64,000 nucleotides of DNA from Silanimonas sp. (GTDB taxonomy: Bacteria > Pseudomonadota > Gammaproteobacteria > Xanthomonadales > Xanthomonadaceae), in contig NZ_JAPZSC010000018.1 in assembly GCF_027531545.1 (NCBI RefSeq), positions 1 to 64,000 on the forward strand. The letters run 5' to 3'. Shown one piece after another: positions 10,657 through 20,732 of the stretch (positions are counted from its first letter, which is position 1; every line of letters begins with the position of its first letter). The notes below the pieces were generated by a model. It was not told where the DNA came from and did not search any database. It was given only the letters and a program-made list of their open reading frames with translations. The position numbers and the translations under genes were made by a program.

Positions 10657-13600
10657 GCGCCGCCCTCGATTGGACCCATGCGCCCTTGCAGGGCCGACTG
10701 CAGATCGACGCCAGCGCCGGCACCGGCAAGACCTGGACGATCGCCGCGCTCTACCTGCGCCTGCTGCTCGATGACGCCGAGGGCCGCGCGCGCCCGCTGC
10801 CCGAGCAGATCGTGGTGAGCACCTTCACCGAGGCGGCCGCGCAGGAGCTGGGGGCACGCCTGCGGCAACGCGTGGAGGAGGCGCTGCGCTGGTCGCAGGC
10901 GCAGTTGCCCGCGCCGGTCGACAGCACGGACGCGGAGGATCCCGTGCGCGCCTGGGTTCGCCAGCGCTGGGCGGCGGCACCGGGCCGACGCGAGGCCGAC
11001 CGGACGCACCTGCTGTCGTCGCTCGCCCAACTCGACCGCGCGCCGATCGGCACCTTGCATGGTCTCTGCCACCGCATCCTGTCCGCGCATCCGCTGGAGA
11101 GCCGGCAGGGCTTCCAGCCGCTGGCGCTCGGCGACGGCCGCCGCGTGCTCGAGGCGATCGCTCGCGACCTGCTGCGCCGCATCGGCACCGGCGATCCGCC
11201 GCCGCACGCGCGTGATCTGCCCAAGGGCTGCCGCACCCTCGAGGGCCTGACGAAGTCCATCGCCGCCCTGCTGCAGCCCGGCGTGGTGGTGACGAAGCCA
11301 CCGACGCAGGAGGCGCTGAAGGCTCTGATCTCTCCATCCGTCGAAACGACGCTGCGCGCGCTGACGGTCAAGGCAAATCACTTCAAGGACGCACGATCGG
11401 CGCAGCACAAGGCGGCGATCGCGCTATGTGCCTTCCTGGATGACGGCGGCGAACCGCCTTCCAATGCATCGGCCCTTCTCGCAAAAGACGACTTCGGTGC
11501 ATGGGTGCTCCCTGCGGCGGAAGCCTTGCTGCGCGACACCACGTTTCAATGCGGCATAGCTTCACTCGCCACCGGCATCGAACAGGCCACCAGCGCCGAG
11601 CGCGCGTTCTGGGGCTACTGGTGGCCGGAGCTGCGCGCGATGCAGGAGGCCCGCAGCCTCGAGATCGGCGAGATGGGCTTCGACCGCCTGATCGAGCAGG
11701 TCAGCCGCGTGATGCAAGAGCCGCATTCGGCGCTGCCCGACGCGGTGTTCGCCCGTTGGCCCATCGCACTGGTGGATGAGTTCCAGGACACCGACGGCGC
11801 GCAATACGCCCTGCTTGATCGCCTCTACCGCGACGGCAGCGGCGCGAAGCGCGGCCTGCTGGCGATGGTGGGCGACCCGAAGCAGGCGATCTACAGCTTC
11901 CGCGGCGGCGACATCGCCGCCTACCTCGCGGCCTGCCGGGATGCCGACGCCACGCTGACGCTCGGCACCAACCAGCGTTCGTCCACGACCTACGTCACCG
12001 CGTGCAACACGCTTTTCGACGGCGCGCGCTCGCGCCTCGGTACCGGTACGACGCCGATCGCGTATGCCCCCGTGCGCGCCGCCGGCCGCGCCGATGCAAG
12101 GCCCTTGCTCGACGATGGCCAGCCGATCGCAGCACCGCTGGTGTTCCACCGCCTCGACCTCGCCCTGCCCAACAGCGTGATGCGCCCGAAGGCGATCGAG
12201 GCCTGTGCCGCACTCGTGGTGGATCTGCTCGCGTCAGGCCGCCATCGCCTCGGCGATCGCCCCCTTCAGCCGGGCGACCTCGCGGTGCTGCTGGTGTCGA
12301 ACGCCGAAGTCTCGGCCCTGCGTCGCGCGCTGCAGCGCCATGGCGTGCCCTGCGCGGGCCAAGGCCGGCAGACGGTGTTCGATTCCGATTGGTCGCGCGA
12401 TCTCCTCCTCGCTCTGTATGCCGTGCGCCATCCGGGCGATGCCGGCGCGCTGCGCGCCGCCTTGCTGACCCCCTTGTTCGGCCTGACGCCGCCGGCCTTG
12501 CCCACGCTCGAGGCGAACGGCGGGCTCGACGCCTGGCGCGAGCGTTTCGTCGCGCTGCGGCAGCGCTGGTCGCGGGCCGGCGTACTGGCCGTGGTGCAGG
12601 CGCTGATCGAACTCGCGCTGCCCGTGCTGGCGAAGCGCGAGGAAAAGGACGGCGAGCGCGCGCTCACCGACCTTCGCCACCTCGGCGAACTGCTGCAACA
12701 GGAGGCGGAGGCCGGGCTGTCGCCCGAAGCCCTGCTCGACTGGATGCGCGCGCAGCGCGAGGACGAAGAGGCCGATGCCAGCGGCGAACGCAGCCTGCGC
12801 CTCGAATCCGATGCGAAGCGCGTGCGGCTGATGACCCTGCACGCCAGCAAGGGCCTCGAGTTCCCGGTGGTGCTGCTGCCCACGCTGTGGGCCCACGAGC
12901 ATCGCCCGCCGACCGGCCCCGCCATCGCCGCGCAGGACGATGAGGGCCGCCGCGCCGCGGTGTTCGAAGCCTCGGCGAAGAAGGACGCGAAGGAAGCGCT
13001 GCAGGACGAACGCTTCCGCCTGCTCTACGTCGCGCTCACCCGCGCCGAACACGCCTGCCACGTGTTCACGCTGCCGCCGGACCGGCCATCGCAGCGGCAA
13101 GGCAAGAAGACGAACGCGCCAGCGGCGAAGATCGACCCCGACCGCTCCGCGTTGGATGCGCTGCTGTCGCGCTGGCCCGAGGCCGAGCGCGAGGGCCCGG
13201 GCATCGCGTGGCGTCAGCACTGGCCGCTGCCGCCCGACCGGGCCTACGTCGCCAGCGACGCGCCGGGCCCCGCGGCCGAAGCAACACCGGCCGCACCCGC
13301 CGGCTTCGCGCTGCCGGGCCGCTACAGCTTCTCGGCCTTGAGCGGGCATGGCGAACGTCGCCACGTCGAAGCCAGCGCCGCGGACGACGAGCGCAGCGCC
13401 ACGCTCGACGCCGACACGACGCGCGACACCGCACCCGCGCCGTCCCTCGCCTTCGACGATGCCGCCCTCGCGACCTGGCAGGCCCTCGCCACCGTGCGCG
13501 GCACCGGCTTCGGCCAGGCCGTGCACGAGCTGTTCGAAGCGCGCGAGCCCGGCCAGGCCTTCGCCGCCCACCTCGCTGGCGTGCAGCGCGCGCTGGAACA

Positions 13601-14231
13601 GCACGCGGTGCGCACCTCCGACGGCAGCCCGCTGGGCGCAGCGGTGCCGCGCGTCGCCGCCATGCTCGACCGCTCCCTCACGGTGCCGCTGCCCACCGGC
13701 AGCGCCCTGCCCTGCAGCCTCGGCGGGCTCGTGCCCGCGCAGCAGGCCATCGAGCTCGCCTTCCAGTTCCACATCGATGAGGCGTCGATGACGGACCTGC
13801 GCCGCCTTGCCGCCGCGCATGGCGAACCTCGCCTGATCCCGGAGGGCCCGGTCGACCGGCTGCGCGGCGCGATGGTCGGCGCCATCGACCTCGTGTTCGA
13901 GCACGCCGGCCGCGTCCACGTGCTCGACTACAAGACCAACGCGCTGCCGGAACTCGCCGACTACACGCCCGAGGCGTTGGTGGCCGCGATGGACTCGCAC
14001 CACTACCGCTTCCAGGCCTTCCTCTACACGCTCGCCGTGCACCGCTACCTGCGCCAGCGCCTTCGCGACCGCTACGCCTACGCCACCCACGTCGGCCCCG
14101 CGATCTACCTGTTCGTTCGCGCCGCTGGCCTGGCCCCCGAGGTCGCGCCCGGGCTCGGGCTGTGGTCGCAACATTTCGCGGAGGCGCTGGTGCTCGGCGC
14201 GGACCGCCTCTTCGCCGGAGCTTCGGCATGA
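10653..14231 (+). CDS. recB: Exodeoxyribonuclease V subunit RecB
   Basis: A 1192-residue RecB, close to the usual 1180. The N-terminal superfamily 1A helicase has Walker A ASAGTGKT (20-27) and Walker B VDEFQDTD; motifs such as GDPKQAIYSFRGGDI and LMTLHASKGLEFPVV follow. The C-terminal nuclease domain shows the metal-binding strand VLDYKTN followed by a conserved YRFQAFLYTLAVHRYL helix. It is the 3'-5' helicase and the nuclease of RecBCD and also loads RecA. The ATG overlaps the recC stop (ATGA) and is preceded by GAGGAGGA; its own stop overlaps recD in the same way. Confidence 0.97.
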   Translation: MSAALDWTHAPLQGRLQIDASAGTGKTWTIAALYLRLLLDDAEGRARPLPEQIVVSTFTEAAAQELGARLRQRVEEALRWSQAQLPAPVDSTDAEDPVRAWVRQRWAAAPGRREADRTHLLSSLAQLDRAPIGTLHGLCHRILSAHPLESRQGFQPLALGDGRRVLEAIARDLLRRIGTGDPPPHARDLPKGCRTLEGLTKSIAALLQPGVVVTKPPTQEALKALISPSVETTLRALTVKANHFKDARSAQHKAAIALCAFLDDGGEPPSNASALLAKDDFGAWVLPAAEALLRDTTFQCGIASLATGIEQATSAERAFWGYWWPELRAMQEARSLEIGEMGFDRLIEQVSRVMQEPHSALPDAVFARWPIALVDEFQDTDGAQYALLDRLYRDGSGAKRGLLAMVGDPKQAIYSFRGGDIAAYLAACRDADATLTLGTNQRSSTTYVTACNTLFDGARSRLGTGTTPIAYAPVRAAGRADARPLLDDGQPIAAPLVFHRLDLALPNSVMRPKAIEACAALVVDLLASGRHRLGDRPLQPGDLAVLLVSNAEVSALRRALQRHGVPCAGQGRQTVFDSDWSRDLLLALYAVRHPGDAGALRAALLTPLFGLTPPALPTLEANGGLDAWRERFVALRQRWSRAGVLAVVQALIELALPVLAKREEKDGERALTDLRHLGELLQQEAEAGLSPEALLDWMRAQREDEEADASGERSLRLESDAKRVRLMTLHASKGLEFPVVLLPTLWAHEHRPPTGPAIAAQDDEGRRAAVFEASAKKDAKEALQDERFRLLYVALTRAEHACHVFTLPPDRPSQRQGKKTNAPAAKIDPDRSALDALLSRWPEAEREGPGIAWRQHWPLPPDRAYVASDAPGPAAEATPAAPAGFALPGRYSFSALSGHGERRHVEASAADDERSATLDADTTRDTAPAPSLAFDDAALATWQALATVRGTGFGQAVHELFEAREPGQAFAAHLAGVQRALEQHAVRTSDGSPLGAAVPRVAAMLDRSLTVPLPTGSALPCSLGGLVPAQQAIELAFQFHIDEASMTDLRRLAAAHGEPRLIPEGPVDRLRGAMVGAIDLVFEHAGRVHVLDYKTNALPELADYTPEALVAAMDSHHYRFQAFLYTLAVHRYLRQRLRDRYAYATHVGPAIYLFVRAAGLAPEVAPGLGLWSQHFAEALVLGADRLFAGASA

Positions 14232-16000
14232 GCGCCCAACCGCATCCGCTGATGCTCCGTTCCGCCACCGGCCTGCCCGAGCACTGGCGGCCGATCGATC
14301 GCCTGTTGCACCGCTGGGTGCTGAGCCACGGCGGCTGGGAAGACCTCGCGCGCCTCGGCGGCGCGCTCAGCGCCGCGACAGGCGAAGGCCACAGCGCGCT
14401 CGCCGTCGAGGATGCGCTGCGCCTCGGCGCCCCGACGCTCGACCGCGACGCGCTCGACGCCCTCGCCGGCCCGTGGCTCGGTGGCCCCGACGACGACACG
14501 CCCTTCGTCCGTGACGGTGAGGACCGCGTGTACCTGCGCCGCTACTGGGCCGCGGAAACCGCCATCGCCACGGCCGTCGCGCAGGCCGTGCAAACGACGC
14601 TGCCAACGCTGGCGACCGCCATCGATGAGGCCACGCTCGACGCGCTGTTCGGCGGCCCGGCGACGCCTGAAACCACGCCGCAGCGCGAGGCGGTTCGGCG
14701 CTGCCTCGGCACGCGGCTGTTCGTGCTGACGGGCGGGCCAGGCACCGGCAAGACCACCACCGTGCGCCGCATGCTGATGGCGCGGCAGCGGCTGCAGGAC
14801 AGCCCGCTGGCCGTGCGCGTCGCTGCGCCCACCGGCAAGGCGGCGCAGCGTCTGGCGGAATCGCTGCGCGAGGGCGAAAGCCTTCCGGTGGAACCCATCG
14901 CGCTCACCGTGCATCGCCTGCTCGACTACCAACCGCACGCGCAGGCCTTCAGCCGCCATCGCGGGCGGCCCATCGAGGCCGATCTCGTCGTCATCGACGA
15001 GGCCTCGATGCTGGACCTCGAAACCCTGCACGCCCTGCTCGATGCCCTGCCGCCGCACGCGGCGCTGTGGCTGGTGGGCGATGCCGACCAGCTCAGTCCC
15101 GTCGGGCCGGGCTCGGCCCTGCAGGATCTCGTGCAGGCCTTCGAAGCGCGCGACGCCTCGCCATTGGTTCGCCTGCACCACAGCTTCCGCGCGGAAGCCG
15201 AACTCTCCGCGGTGAACACGGCGCTGAGCCAAGGCGACGGCGTGGCGCTTGCCGAAGCCATCGACGGCAGCCAAGGCACGGTGCGCGTTTTCAGCACCAC
15301 GACCCCGGCGGCGGTGCAGGCCGCACTGCGCGATTGGGCCGAAGCCCTGATCGCCGACGGCGCGATGCCGGTGCTGCCGGCCGATCCGGCCAGCGCCGCC
15401 ACACAGGCCGCAGCCGCCCTGCGCATGCTGCGCGCGCGGCAATGGCTCTGCGCCGTGCGCGAGGGTGCGTTCGGCAGCGTCGAGGCGAACCAGCGCCTCG
15501 ATGCCGCCCTGCGTCGCCACGCCGGCGCGAACGCACAGGGCGAGTGGTACACCGGCCGCCGCGTGCTCGTCACCCGCAACGACAGCGACACCGGCCTCTT
15601 CAATGGCGACATCGGCCTCTGCCTTGCCGATGCCGATGGCCGCCTGCGCGTGTGGTTCGACACGCCGAGCGGCGGCGCTGCAGCCGCGCGCGCCCTGCCG
15701 CTCGGCGCCCTGCCGGCCTTCGAGCTCGCTTTCGCCCTCACCGTGCACAAGAGCCAGGGCTCGGAGTACGGCGAGGTCGCGGTGCTGCTGCCCCCCGACC
15801 CGATGCATCGCGTGCTCTCGCGCGAACTGCTCTATACCGCTGCTTCGCGCGCTAAGCGCGCGCTGACGCTGTACGCCGACGACACCGTGATCGACGCCTG
15901 CCTCGACCAGCCCGTGCGCCGTGCCGGCGGCCTGCACGTGCGGCTGGCCGAGGTCCTCGGCCCCCGGGCCAGCGACGCGCCGTGCTCAGTGCCCGGCTGA
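14228..16000 (+). CDS. recD: Exodeoxyribonuclease V subunit RecD
   Basis: A 590-residue RecD, the 5'-3' helicase of RecBCD. Walker A GGPGTGKTTT lies near residue 170, Walker B reads VVIDEASMLD, and the C-terminal helicase motif is TVHKSQGSEYGEV. The start is the ATG overlapping the recB stop by 4 bp; an upstream in-frame extension inside recB is rejected. The 3' end overlaps the convergent ybaL-like gene by 15 bp. In E. coli ptrA lies between recC and recB; here the three subunit genes are contiguous. Confidence 0.96.
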   Translation: MSAQPHPLMLRSATGLPEHWRPIDRLLHRWVLSHGGWEDLARLGGALSAATGEGHSALAVEDALRLGAPTLDRDALDALAGPWLGGPDDDTPFVRDGEDRVYLRRYWAAETAIATAVAQAVQTTLPTLATAIDEATLDALFGGPATPETTPQREAVRRCLGTRLFVLTGGPGTGKTTTVRRMLMARQRLQDSPLAVRVAAPTGKAAQRLAESLREGESLPVEPIALTVHRLLDYQPHAQAFSRHRGRPIEADLVVIDEASMLDLETLHALLDALPPHAALWLVGDADQLSPVGPGSALQDLVQAFEARDASPLVRLHHSFRAEAELSAVNTALSQGDGVALAEAIDGSQGTVRVFSTTTPAAVQAALRDWAEALIADGAMPVLPADPASAATQAAAALRMLRARQWLCAVREGAFGSVEANQRLDAALRRHAGANAQGEWYTGRRVLVTRNDSDTGLFNGDIGLCLADADGRLRVWFDTPSGGAAAARALPLGALPAFELAFALTVHKSQGSEYGEVAVLLPPDPMHRVLSRELLYTAASRAKRALTLYADDTVIDACLDQPVRRAGGLHVRLAEVLGPRASDAPCSVPG

Positions 16001-17704
16001 GGGCGCCGCACCGTCCTTGAACACCTCGCTGACGCGGTCGGCGAGGCCGATGGCGAGCTCGCGCTCGGCGTAGAACACTTCGCCAAGGTTCGCCCCGGCC
16101 AGCATCTCGGCCTCGTCGGCACTGTGCGTGCGAAGCAGAATGCGGATGCCGGGGCGCAAGGCCTTCGCCGTGGTCGCGATGCCGCGCACCGCCAGCAGGT
16201 CCGGCGCGGCGACCACCAGCAGGCGGGCGTGGTGGAGATGTGCCTGCACCAGCACCTCGGGCAACTGCGCGTCACCCAGTACGGCGGGCTGGCCGCGGCC
16301 GCGCAAGTCCTCGACGAGATCGCGCTGCGTCTCCACCACCACGAACGGCAGGCCACGCGCCGTGAGTTGCTCGGCGAGCACGCGGCCCACGCGACCGTAG
16401 CCCACCAGCACCGCGTGGTCGCGCAAGCGCTCGACGTCGACTGCATCGGGCAACACCGCCAATGGGTCGGAGAGGTCCTGCGGCACGGCCCGTGCGGCGC
16501 CCTTCGCCTCGAGGCGCTTCTTCAGCGGCTCGATCGCGGCGAAGAGCAGCGGATTGATCGCGATGGAGACCACCGCGCCAGCGACGACCAGGCTCATCGC
16601 CTCCTGGCCCAGCAAGCCCAAGGTGAGGCCGAGCCCGGCGAGGATGAAGCTGAACTCGCCGATCTGCGCGAGGCTGCTCCCGACCGTCAACGCCGTACGC
16701 CACGGATAGCGCAGCGCGCGCACCACGGCGATCGCCGCGATCGTCTTGCCCACCACCACCACGCCCACCACCGCCAGCACGCGCAACGGCTCCTCAACCA
16801 GCACGGCGGGGTCGAACAGCATGCCCACCGAAACGAAGAACAGCACCGCGAACGCGTCCCGCAGCGGCAAAGACTCCTCCGCCGCGCGATGGCTGAAATC
16901 CGACTCGCGCATCATCATCCCGGCGAAGAACGCGCCGAGCGCGAAACTGACGTCGAACAGCGCCGCGGCACCCACGGCGATGCCGATGGCCGAGCTGACG
17001 ACGGCCAGCGTGAAAAGCTCGCGGTTTCCGGTCTTGGCGACGGCCCACAGCAGCTTCGGATAGATGCGCCGGCCGATCACCAGCATCACCACGAAGAAGG
17101 CCGTCACCTTCAGCAACGTGAGGCCGATGGCCGCACCCAGCGCCTTGCCGGAAACGGCCGCGCCCGCACCCTCGGGCAACATCAGCGGGGCCAGCACCGG
17201 CAGCAGCACCAGCACCAGAACCATCACGAGGTCTTCGACCACCAGCCAGCCCACGGCGATCTTGCCGTCGCTGCTTTCGAGCAGGCCGCGCGCCTCCAGC
17301 GCCTTGAGCAACACCACCGTCGAGGCCACCGAGAGCGTCATGCCGAACACCAGGCCTGCGCCCCAGGGCCAGCCCCACCAGTGGGCCAGGCCGAAGCCCA
17401 TCGCCAGCGCCGCCGCCATCTGCAGCAGCGCGCCCGGCAGCGCGATACCGCGCACCTTCACCAGGTCGTCGAGCGAGAAATGCAGGCCGACGCCGAACAT
17501 CAGCAGCATCACGCCGATCTCGGCGAGCTGGCTGGCCAGCGCCATGTCGGCCACGTAGCCCGGCGTGGCCGGACCGATCAGCACGCCCGCGGCAAGGAAG
17601 CCGACAATGGCCGGAAGCCGCAAGCGGTGCGCCAGCCACCCGAGCACCAAGGCGCCGCCGAAGGCCGCGGCCAGCATGATGATGAGGGTCACGTCGTGTG
17701 GCAT
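15986..17704 (-). CDS. ybaL: Kef/YbaL-type cation:proton antiporter with TrkA-N domain
   Basis: A 572-residue CPA2-family inner-membrane protein. The first about 390 residues are a run of hydrophobic segments with the family signature (FGGALVLGWLAHRL, GFLAAGVLIGPATPGY). A cytoplasmic TrkA-N (RCK) domain follows, with nucleotide-binding loop VLVGYGRVGRVLAEQL and a VLGDAQLPEVL segment. These proteins exchange K+ or Na+ for H+, gated by nucleotide or thiol ligands. Length and the single C-terminal RCK domain fit YbaL better than KefB/KefC. ATG 17704 has GGAG upstream. The gene converges on recD with a 15-bp overlap and is divergent from the Nudix gene. Confidence 0.9.
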   Translation of the reverse strand: MPHDVTLIIMLAAAFGGALVLGWLAHRLRLPAIVGFLAAGVLIGPATPGYVADMALASQLAEIGVMLLMFGVGLHFSLDDLVKVRGIALPGALLQMAAALAMGFGLAHWWGWPWGAGLVFGMTLSVASTVVLLKALEARGLLESSDGKIAVGWLVVEDLVMVLVLVLLPVLAPLMLPEGAGAAVSGKALGAAIGLTLLKVTAFFVVMLVIGRRIYPKLLWAVAKTGNRELFTLAVVSSAIGIAVGAAALFDVSFALGAFFAGMMMRESDFSHRAAEESLPLRDAFAVLFFVSVGMLFDPAVLVEEPLRVLAVVGVVVVGKTIAAIAVVRALRYPWRTALTVGSSLAQIGEFSFILAGLGLTLGLLGQEAMSLVVAGAVVSIAINPLLFAAIEPLKKRLEAKGAARAVPQDLSDPLAVLPDAVDVERLRDHAVLVGYGRVGRVLAEQLTARGLPFVVVETQRDLVEDLRGRGQPAVLGDAQLPEVLVQAHLHHARLLVVAAPDLLAVRGIATTAKALRPGIRILLRTHSADEAEMLAGANLGEVFYAERELAIGLADRVSEVFKDGAAPSAGH

Positions 17705-17779
17705 GGGCGCTCCTTTTTTCTATTCCTATCAGCACCTTACCGAAGCCATCCGGAACGCGATGCGAACGGCCGGGTGCTG

Positions 17780-18211
17780 ATGCGCGATCATCCGACCATG
17801 CCCGCCACACCACCCCTGATCCGCACCGTCGCCGCGGTCATCCACGACGACCAAGGCCGCGTGCTGCTCGTCCGCAAGCAGGGTTCCACCACCTTCATCC
17901 AGCCCGGCGGCAAGCGCGAGCCCGGCGAGGACGCGCTCACCACCCTCGCCCGCGAGCTGCACGAGGAGCTCGGCGTCCAGCTCATCGAAGGCAGCGCCGT
18001 GCGCCTCGGCGAGTTCGAGTCCGACGCCGTCAACGAGCCCGGCCGCCGCGTGCGGGGCGAGGCCTACGCCGTGCGAATCGACGGCATTCCCGTCGCCTCG
18101 GCGGAGATCGCCGAGCTGGCGTGGCTCGCGCCGCAGGCGCCCTTCGCCGTTCCGGTGGCGCCGCTCAGCGCCGAGCACATCCTCCCCGCGTGGCGGGCCC
18201 TGCGCGACTGA
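17780..18211 (+). CDS. Nudix hydrolase
   Basis: A 143-residue Nudix enzyme. The full Nudix box G-x5-E-x7-RELHEELGV is present (GGKREPGEDA onward) and binds Mg2+ for hydrolysis of nucleoside diphosphates linked to another moiety. The rest of the fold (TVAAVIHDDQGRVLLVRKQG, later LAWLAPQAP) is typical of the MutT-like NUDIX family. The substrate is unknown. The ATG at 17780 is used; a second in-frame ATG at 17798 gives 137 residues and is equally possible because neither has a clear ribosome site. Confidence 0.9.
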   Translation: MRDHPTMPATPPLIRTVAAVIHDDQGRVLLVRKQGSTTFIQPGGKREPGEDALTTLARELHEELGVQLIEGSAVRLGEFESDAVNEPGRRVRGEAYAVRIDGIPVASAEIAELAWLAPQAPFAVPVAPLSAEHILPAWRALRD

Positions 18212-18233
18212 GGGTTTTTCCCGATCCCCGTCA

Positions 18234-18281
18234 TTGACACATCGCGTCAACCGCGACGCGACGTGCACACCCTCGGCACGT
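18234..18281. promoter_or_regulatory. Two small inverted repeats upstream of the PAS/MCP gene
   Basis: In the 119-bp gap before the PAS/MCP gene there are two short palindromic arrangements: TTGAC (18234-18238) with GTCAA (18246-18250), and ACGTGC (18261-18266) with GCACGT (18276-18281). They could be protein-binding sites or chance features in GC-rich DNA. No convincing sigma-70 promoter could be matched. Confidence 0.3.
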
Positions 18282-18330
18282 GTGCGGCCTAGCCTCGATG
18301 CACCAGCCCACAGCGGCGACGGAGGCCCCC

Positions 18331-20256
18331 ATGTCCCTCGGCAAACCCAAAGATTGGCCGCATCGTCTCCTCGACGCGCTGGGCCGCCCTGATCCGAAGG
18401 TGCAGGAACTCGAAGCGACGGTCGCTGCGATGCGACGCTCTTCGGCGGTCATCGAGTTCACGCCGGAGGGCACCATCCTCGACGCCAACGACCTGTTCCT
18501 CGACGCGCTCGGCTATCGCCTCGACGAGATCCGCGGCCAGCACCATCGGATGTTCCTGAAGCCCGAAGACGCGGCCTCGCCGGCCTACATGAGCTTCTGG
18601 GGCGATCTCGCCTCGGGGCGCTTCTCCGCCGGGCAATACCAGCGCCGCCACAAGGACGGCACGGCGGTTTGGATCCAGGCCAGCTACAACCCGGTGCTCG
18701 ACGCCGGCGGCCACACGATGAAGGTGGTGAAGTTCGCCGCCGACATCACCGCGCAGCGGCTCGCCGAGGCCGAAGCCAAGGCCAAGCTCGATGCCATCGA
18801 TCGGGCCATGGCGATGATCGAGTTCGATCTCGAGGGCCGCATCCTGCATGCGAACGCCGGCTTCCTCGCGGCTACCGGCTACGCGCTCGCCGAGATCGTC
18901 GGCCAGCACCATCGCCTGTTCGTCGGCGCGGAAGACGCGGCCTCGCCCACCTATGCCGCGTTCTGGGCGCGGCTGCGCGCCGGCCAGGCGGACCAGGGCC
19001 AGTACCGACGGTTCGGCAAGGGCGGCCGCGAGGTCTGGCTCGAGGCTACCTACAACCCGGTGAAGGATCCGTCGGGGCGGCCCTTCAAGGTGGTGAAGTT
19101 CGCCACCGACATCACGGTGCAGAAGCAGAAGGATCTCGAGTTCGGCAACCAGATGGCGGCCGTGGATCGTGCGCAGGCCCGCATCGAGTTCGCGCTCGAC
19201 GGCACCATCCTCGCGGCGAACCGCAACTTCCTCGCCGCCACCGGCTACGCGCTCGACGACATCGTTGGAAAGCACCACCGGATGTTCGTCCGCCCGGAAG
19301 AGCGCGAGAGCGCGGCGTACCGCGAGTTCTGGGCCGCCTTGGCGCAGGGTGAGATCCAGTCCGGCCGCTTCCGCCGGGTGGGTCGCGGCGGCCGCAGCGT
19401 GTGGCTGGAGGCGAGCTACAACCCGTTGCTTGACCCCGATGGCCAGCCCTACAAGGTGGTGAAGTTCGCCACCGACATCACGCCCGCCATCAACGCCATG
19501 ATGGGTGAGATCCGCGACTTCTCGATGTTGATCCGCACGGCGTCTTCCGAGATCGCCACCGGCAACGAGGACCTCGCCAAGCGCACCGAAGCGCAGGCCG
19601 CGAACCTCGAGGAGACTGCCGCGGCGATGGAGGAGCTGACCTCCACCGTGAAGGCGAACGCCGCCGCCGCCGCCGAGGCGAAGCAGCGGGCCACCGCCGT
19701 AGCCAGCGAAGCCAGTGGCGCCGACCACGTGGTGCATGACGTGATGGGCTCGATGGCGGAAATCGAAGCGTCGAGCCGCAAGATCGCCGACATCATCGGC
19801 CTGATCGATGGCATCGCGTTCCAGACCAACATCCTCGCGCTGAACGCGGCCGTCGAAGCCGCCCGCGCCGGCGAGCAAGGCCGCGGCTTCGCCGTGGTGG
19901 CCACCGAAGTGCGTGCGCTCGCCCAGCGCTCGGCGGTGGCGGCCAAGGAGATCAAGGGCTTGATCGACAAAGCCAACACCTCCGTGCACGAAGGCTCCAA
20001 CCGCGCCCGCCACGCCGGCGAGGTGATGGCCGGCATCGTGCGCCAGGTCCAGACGGTCTCCACCCTGATGCAGGACATCGCCTCGGCCACCATCGAGCAG
20101 GCCAGGGGCATCGAGCAAGTGAGCACCACCGTCGTGCAGATGGACAAGGCCACGCAGCAGAACGCCGCACTGGTCGAGGAAGCCGCCGCCGCCGCCCGCT
20201 CGCTGGACGACCAGGTGGACGGCCTGCTGGCCATCGTCCGGGGCTACGTCGACTGA
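18331..20256 (+). CDS. Soluble methyl-accepting chemotaxis-like protein with three PAS domains
   Basis: A 641-residue protein without transmembrane segments. It has three tandem PAS domains of about 120 residues each, which share the repeated elements IEF..(E/D)G.I..AN..FL.A.GY, HHR(M/L)F and ASYNP or ATYNP..KVVKFA.DIT. A chemoreceptor signalling domain follows; its tip is recognisable as [29 protein letters not shown]. The family signals to CheA/CheW arrays in response to redox or small-molecule binding by PAS; BdlA-like proteins have the same layout with two PAS domains. No C-terminal receptor-tether pentapeptide is present. ATG 18331 follows GGAGG. No che genes are in the window; instead a partner-switching set follows within 40 bp. 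Confidence 0.92.
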   Translation: MSLGKPKDWPHRLLDALGRPDPKVQELEATVAAMRRSSAVIEFTPEGTILDANDLFLDALGYRLDEIRGQHHRMFLKPEDAASPAYMSFWGDLASGRFSAGQYQRRHKDGTAVWIQASYNPVLDAGGHTMKVVKFAADITAQRLAEAEAKAKLDAIDRAMAMIEFDLEGRILHANAGFLAATGYALAEIVGQHHRLFVGAEDAASPTYAAFWARLRAGQADQGQYRRFGKGGREVWLEATYNPVKDPSGRPFKVVKFATDITVQKQKDLEFGNQMAAVDRAQARIEFALDGTILAANRNFLAATGYALDDIVGKHHRMFVRPEERESAAYREFWAALAQGEIQSGRFRRVGRGGRSVWLEASYNPLLDPDGQPYKVVKFATDITPAINAMMGEIRDFSMLIRTASSEIATGNEDLAKRTEAQAANLEETAAAMEELTSTVKANAAAAAEAKQRATAVASEASGADHVVHDVMGSMAEIEASSRKIADIIGLIDGIAFQTNILALNAAVEAARAGEQGRGFAVVATEVRALAQRSAVAAKEIKGLIDKANTSVHEGSNRARHAGEVMAGIVRQVQTVSTLMQDIASATIEQARGIEQVSTTVVQMDKATQQNAALVEEAAAAARSLDDQVDGLLAIVRGYVD

Positions 20257-20296
20257 GGCCCTGACGCCACGCGCGGGGTGTGTCACATTGCCCCGC

Positions 20297-20725
20297 GTGA
20301 GCACGTTCCGCCTCCCCCGCCAGCGCGACGCCCTCAGCGGCTTTGCCGACGCCTTCGCCGCGTGGTGCACGCAGGCCGGCGTGCCCGCCGCCGTGGCCAC
20401 GCGTTTCCAGATCGCGTTCGACGAACTGCTCACCAACGCCATCACGCACGGCGCCCCCGAGGCCGCCGACGAGCCGCTGGTCGTGAACCTCCGCGCCGAC
20501 GCGCAGCGGCTGGAGGCTGAGATCATCGACGCCGGCCCGCCCTTCAACCCGCTGGCCCAAGCGGCACCCGACACCACGCTCACCCTCGACGAGCGCGACC
20601 CCGGCGGCCTCGGCCTGCTGCTCGTGCGCGAACTCATCGACGAGGTGCAGTGGCGCCACGCCGAGGGCCGTAACCACCTGCGGCTCGCCCACCCGCTTTC
20701 CGACGCCCCCGCCACCACCGGCTGA
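20297..20725 (+). CDS. RsbW-like anti-sigma regulatory factor (HATPase)
   Basis: A 142-residue histidine-kinase-like ATPase domain of the RsbW/SpoIIAB type. The N-box FDELLTNAITHG and the glycine-rich loop DPGGLGLLLVRELIDEV are visible. Such proteins bind and phosphorylate a STAS-domain antagonist and sequester a target, often a sigma factor. The next gene encodes a STAS protein and the one after it a SpoIIE-type phosphatase, completing the switch. The start is uncertain: GTG 20297 is chosen; TTG 20288 would add three residues. Confidence 0.88.
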   Translation: MSTFRLPRQRDALSGFADAFAAWCTQAGVPAAVATRFQIAFDELLTNAITHGAPEAADEPLVVNLRADAQRLEAEIIDAGPPFNPLAQAAPDTTLTLDERDPGGLGLLLVRELIDEVQWRHAEGRNHLRLAHPLSDAPATTG

Positions 20726-20732
20726 CCACGAC

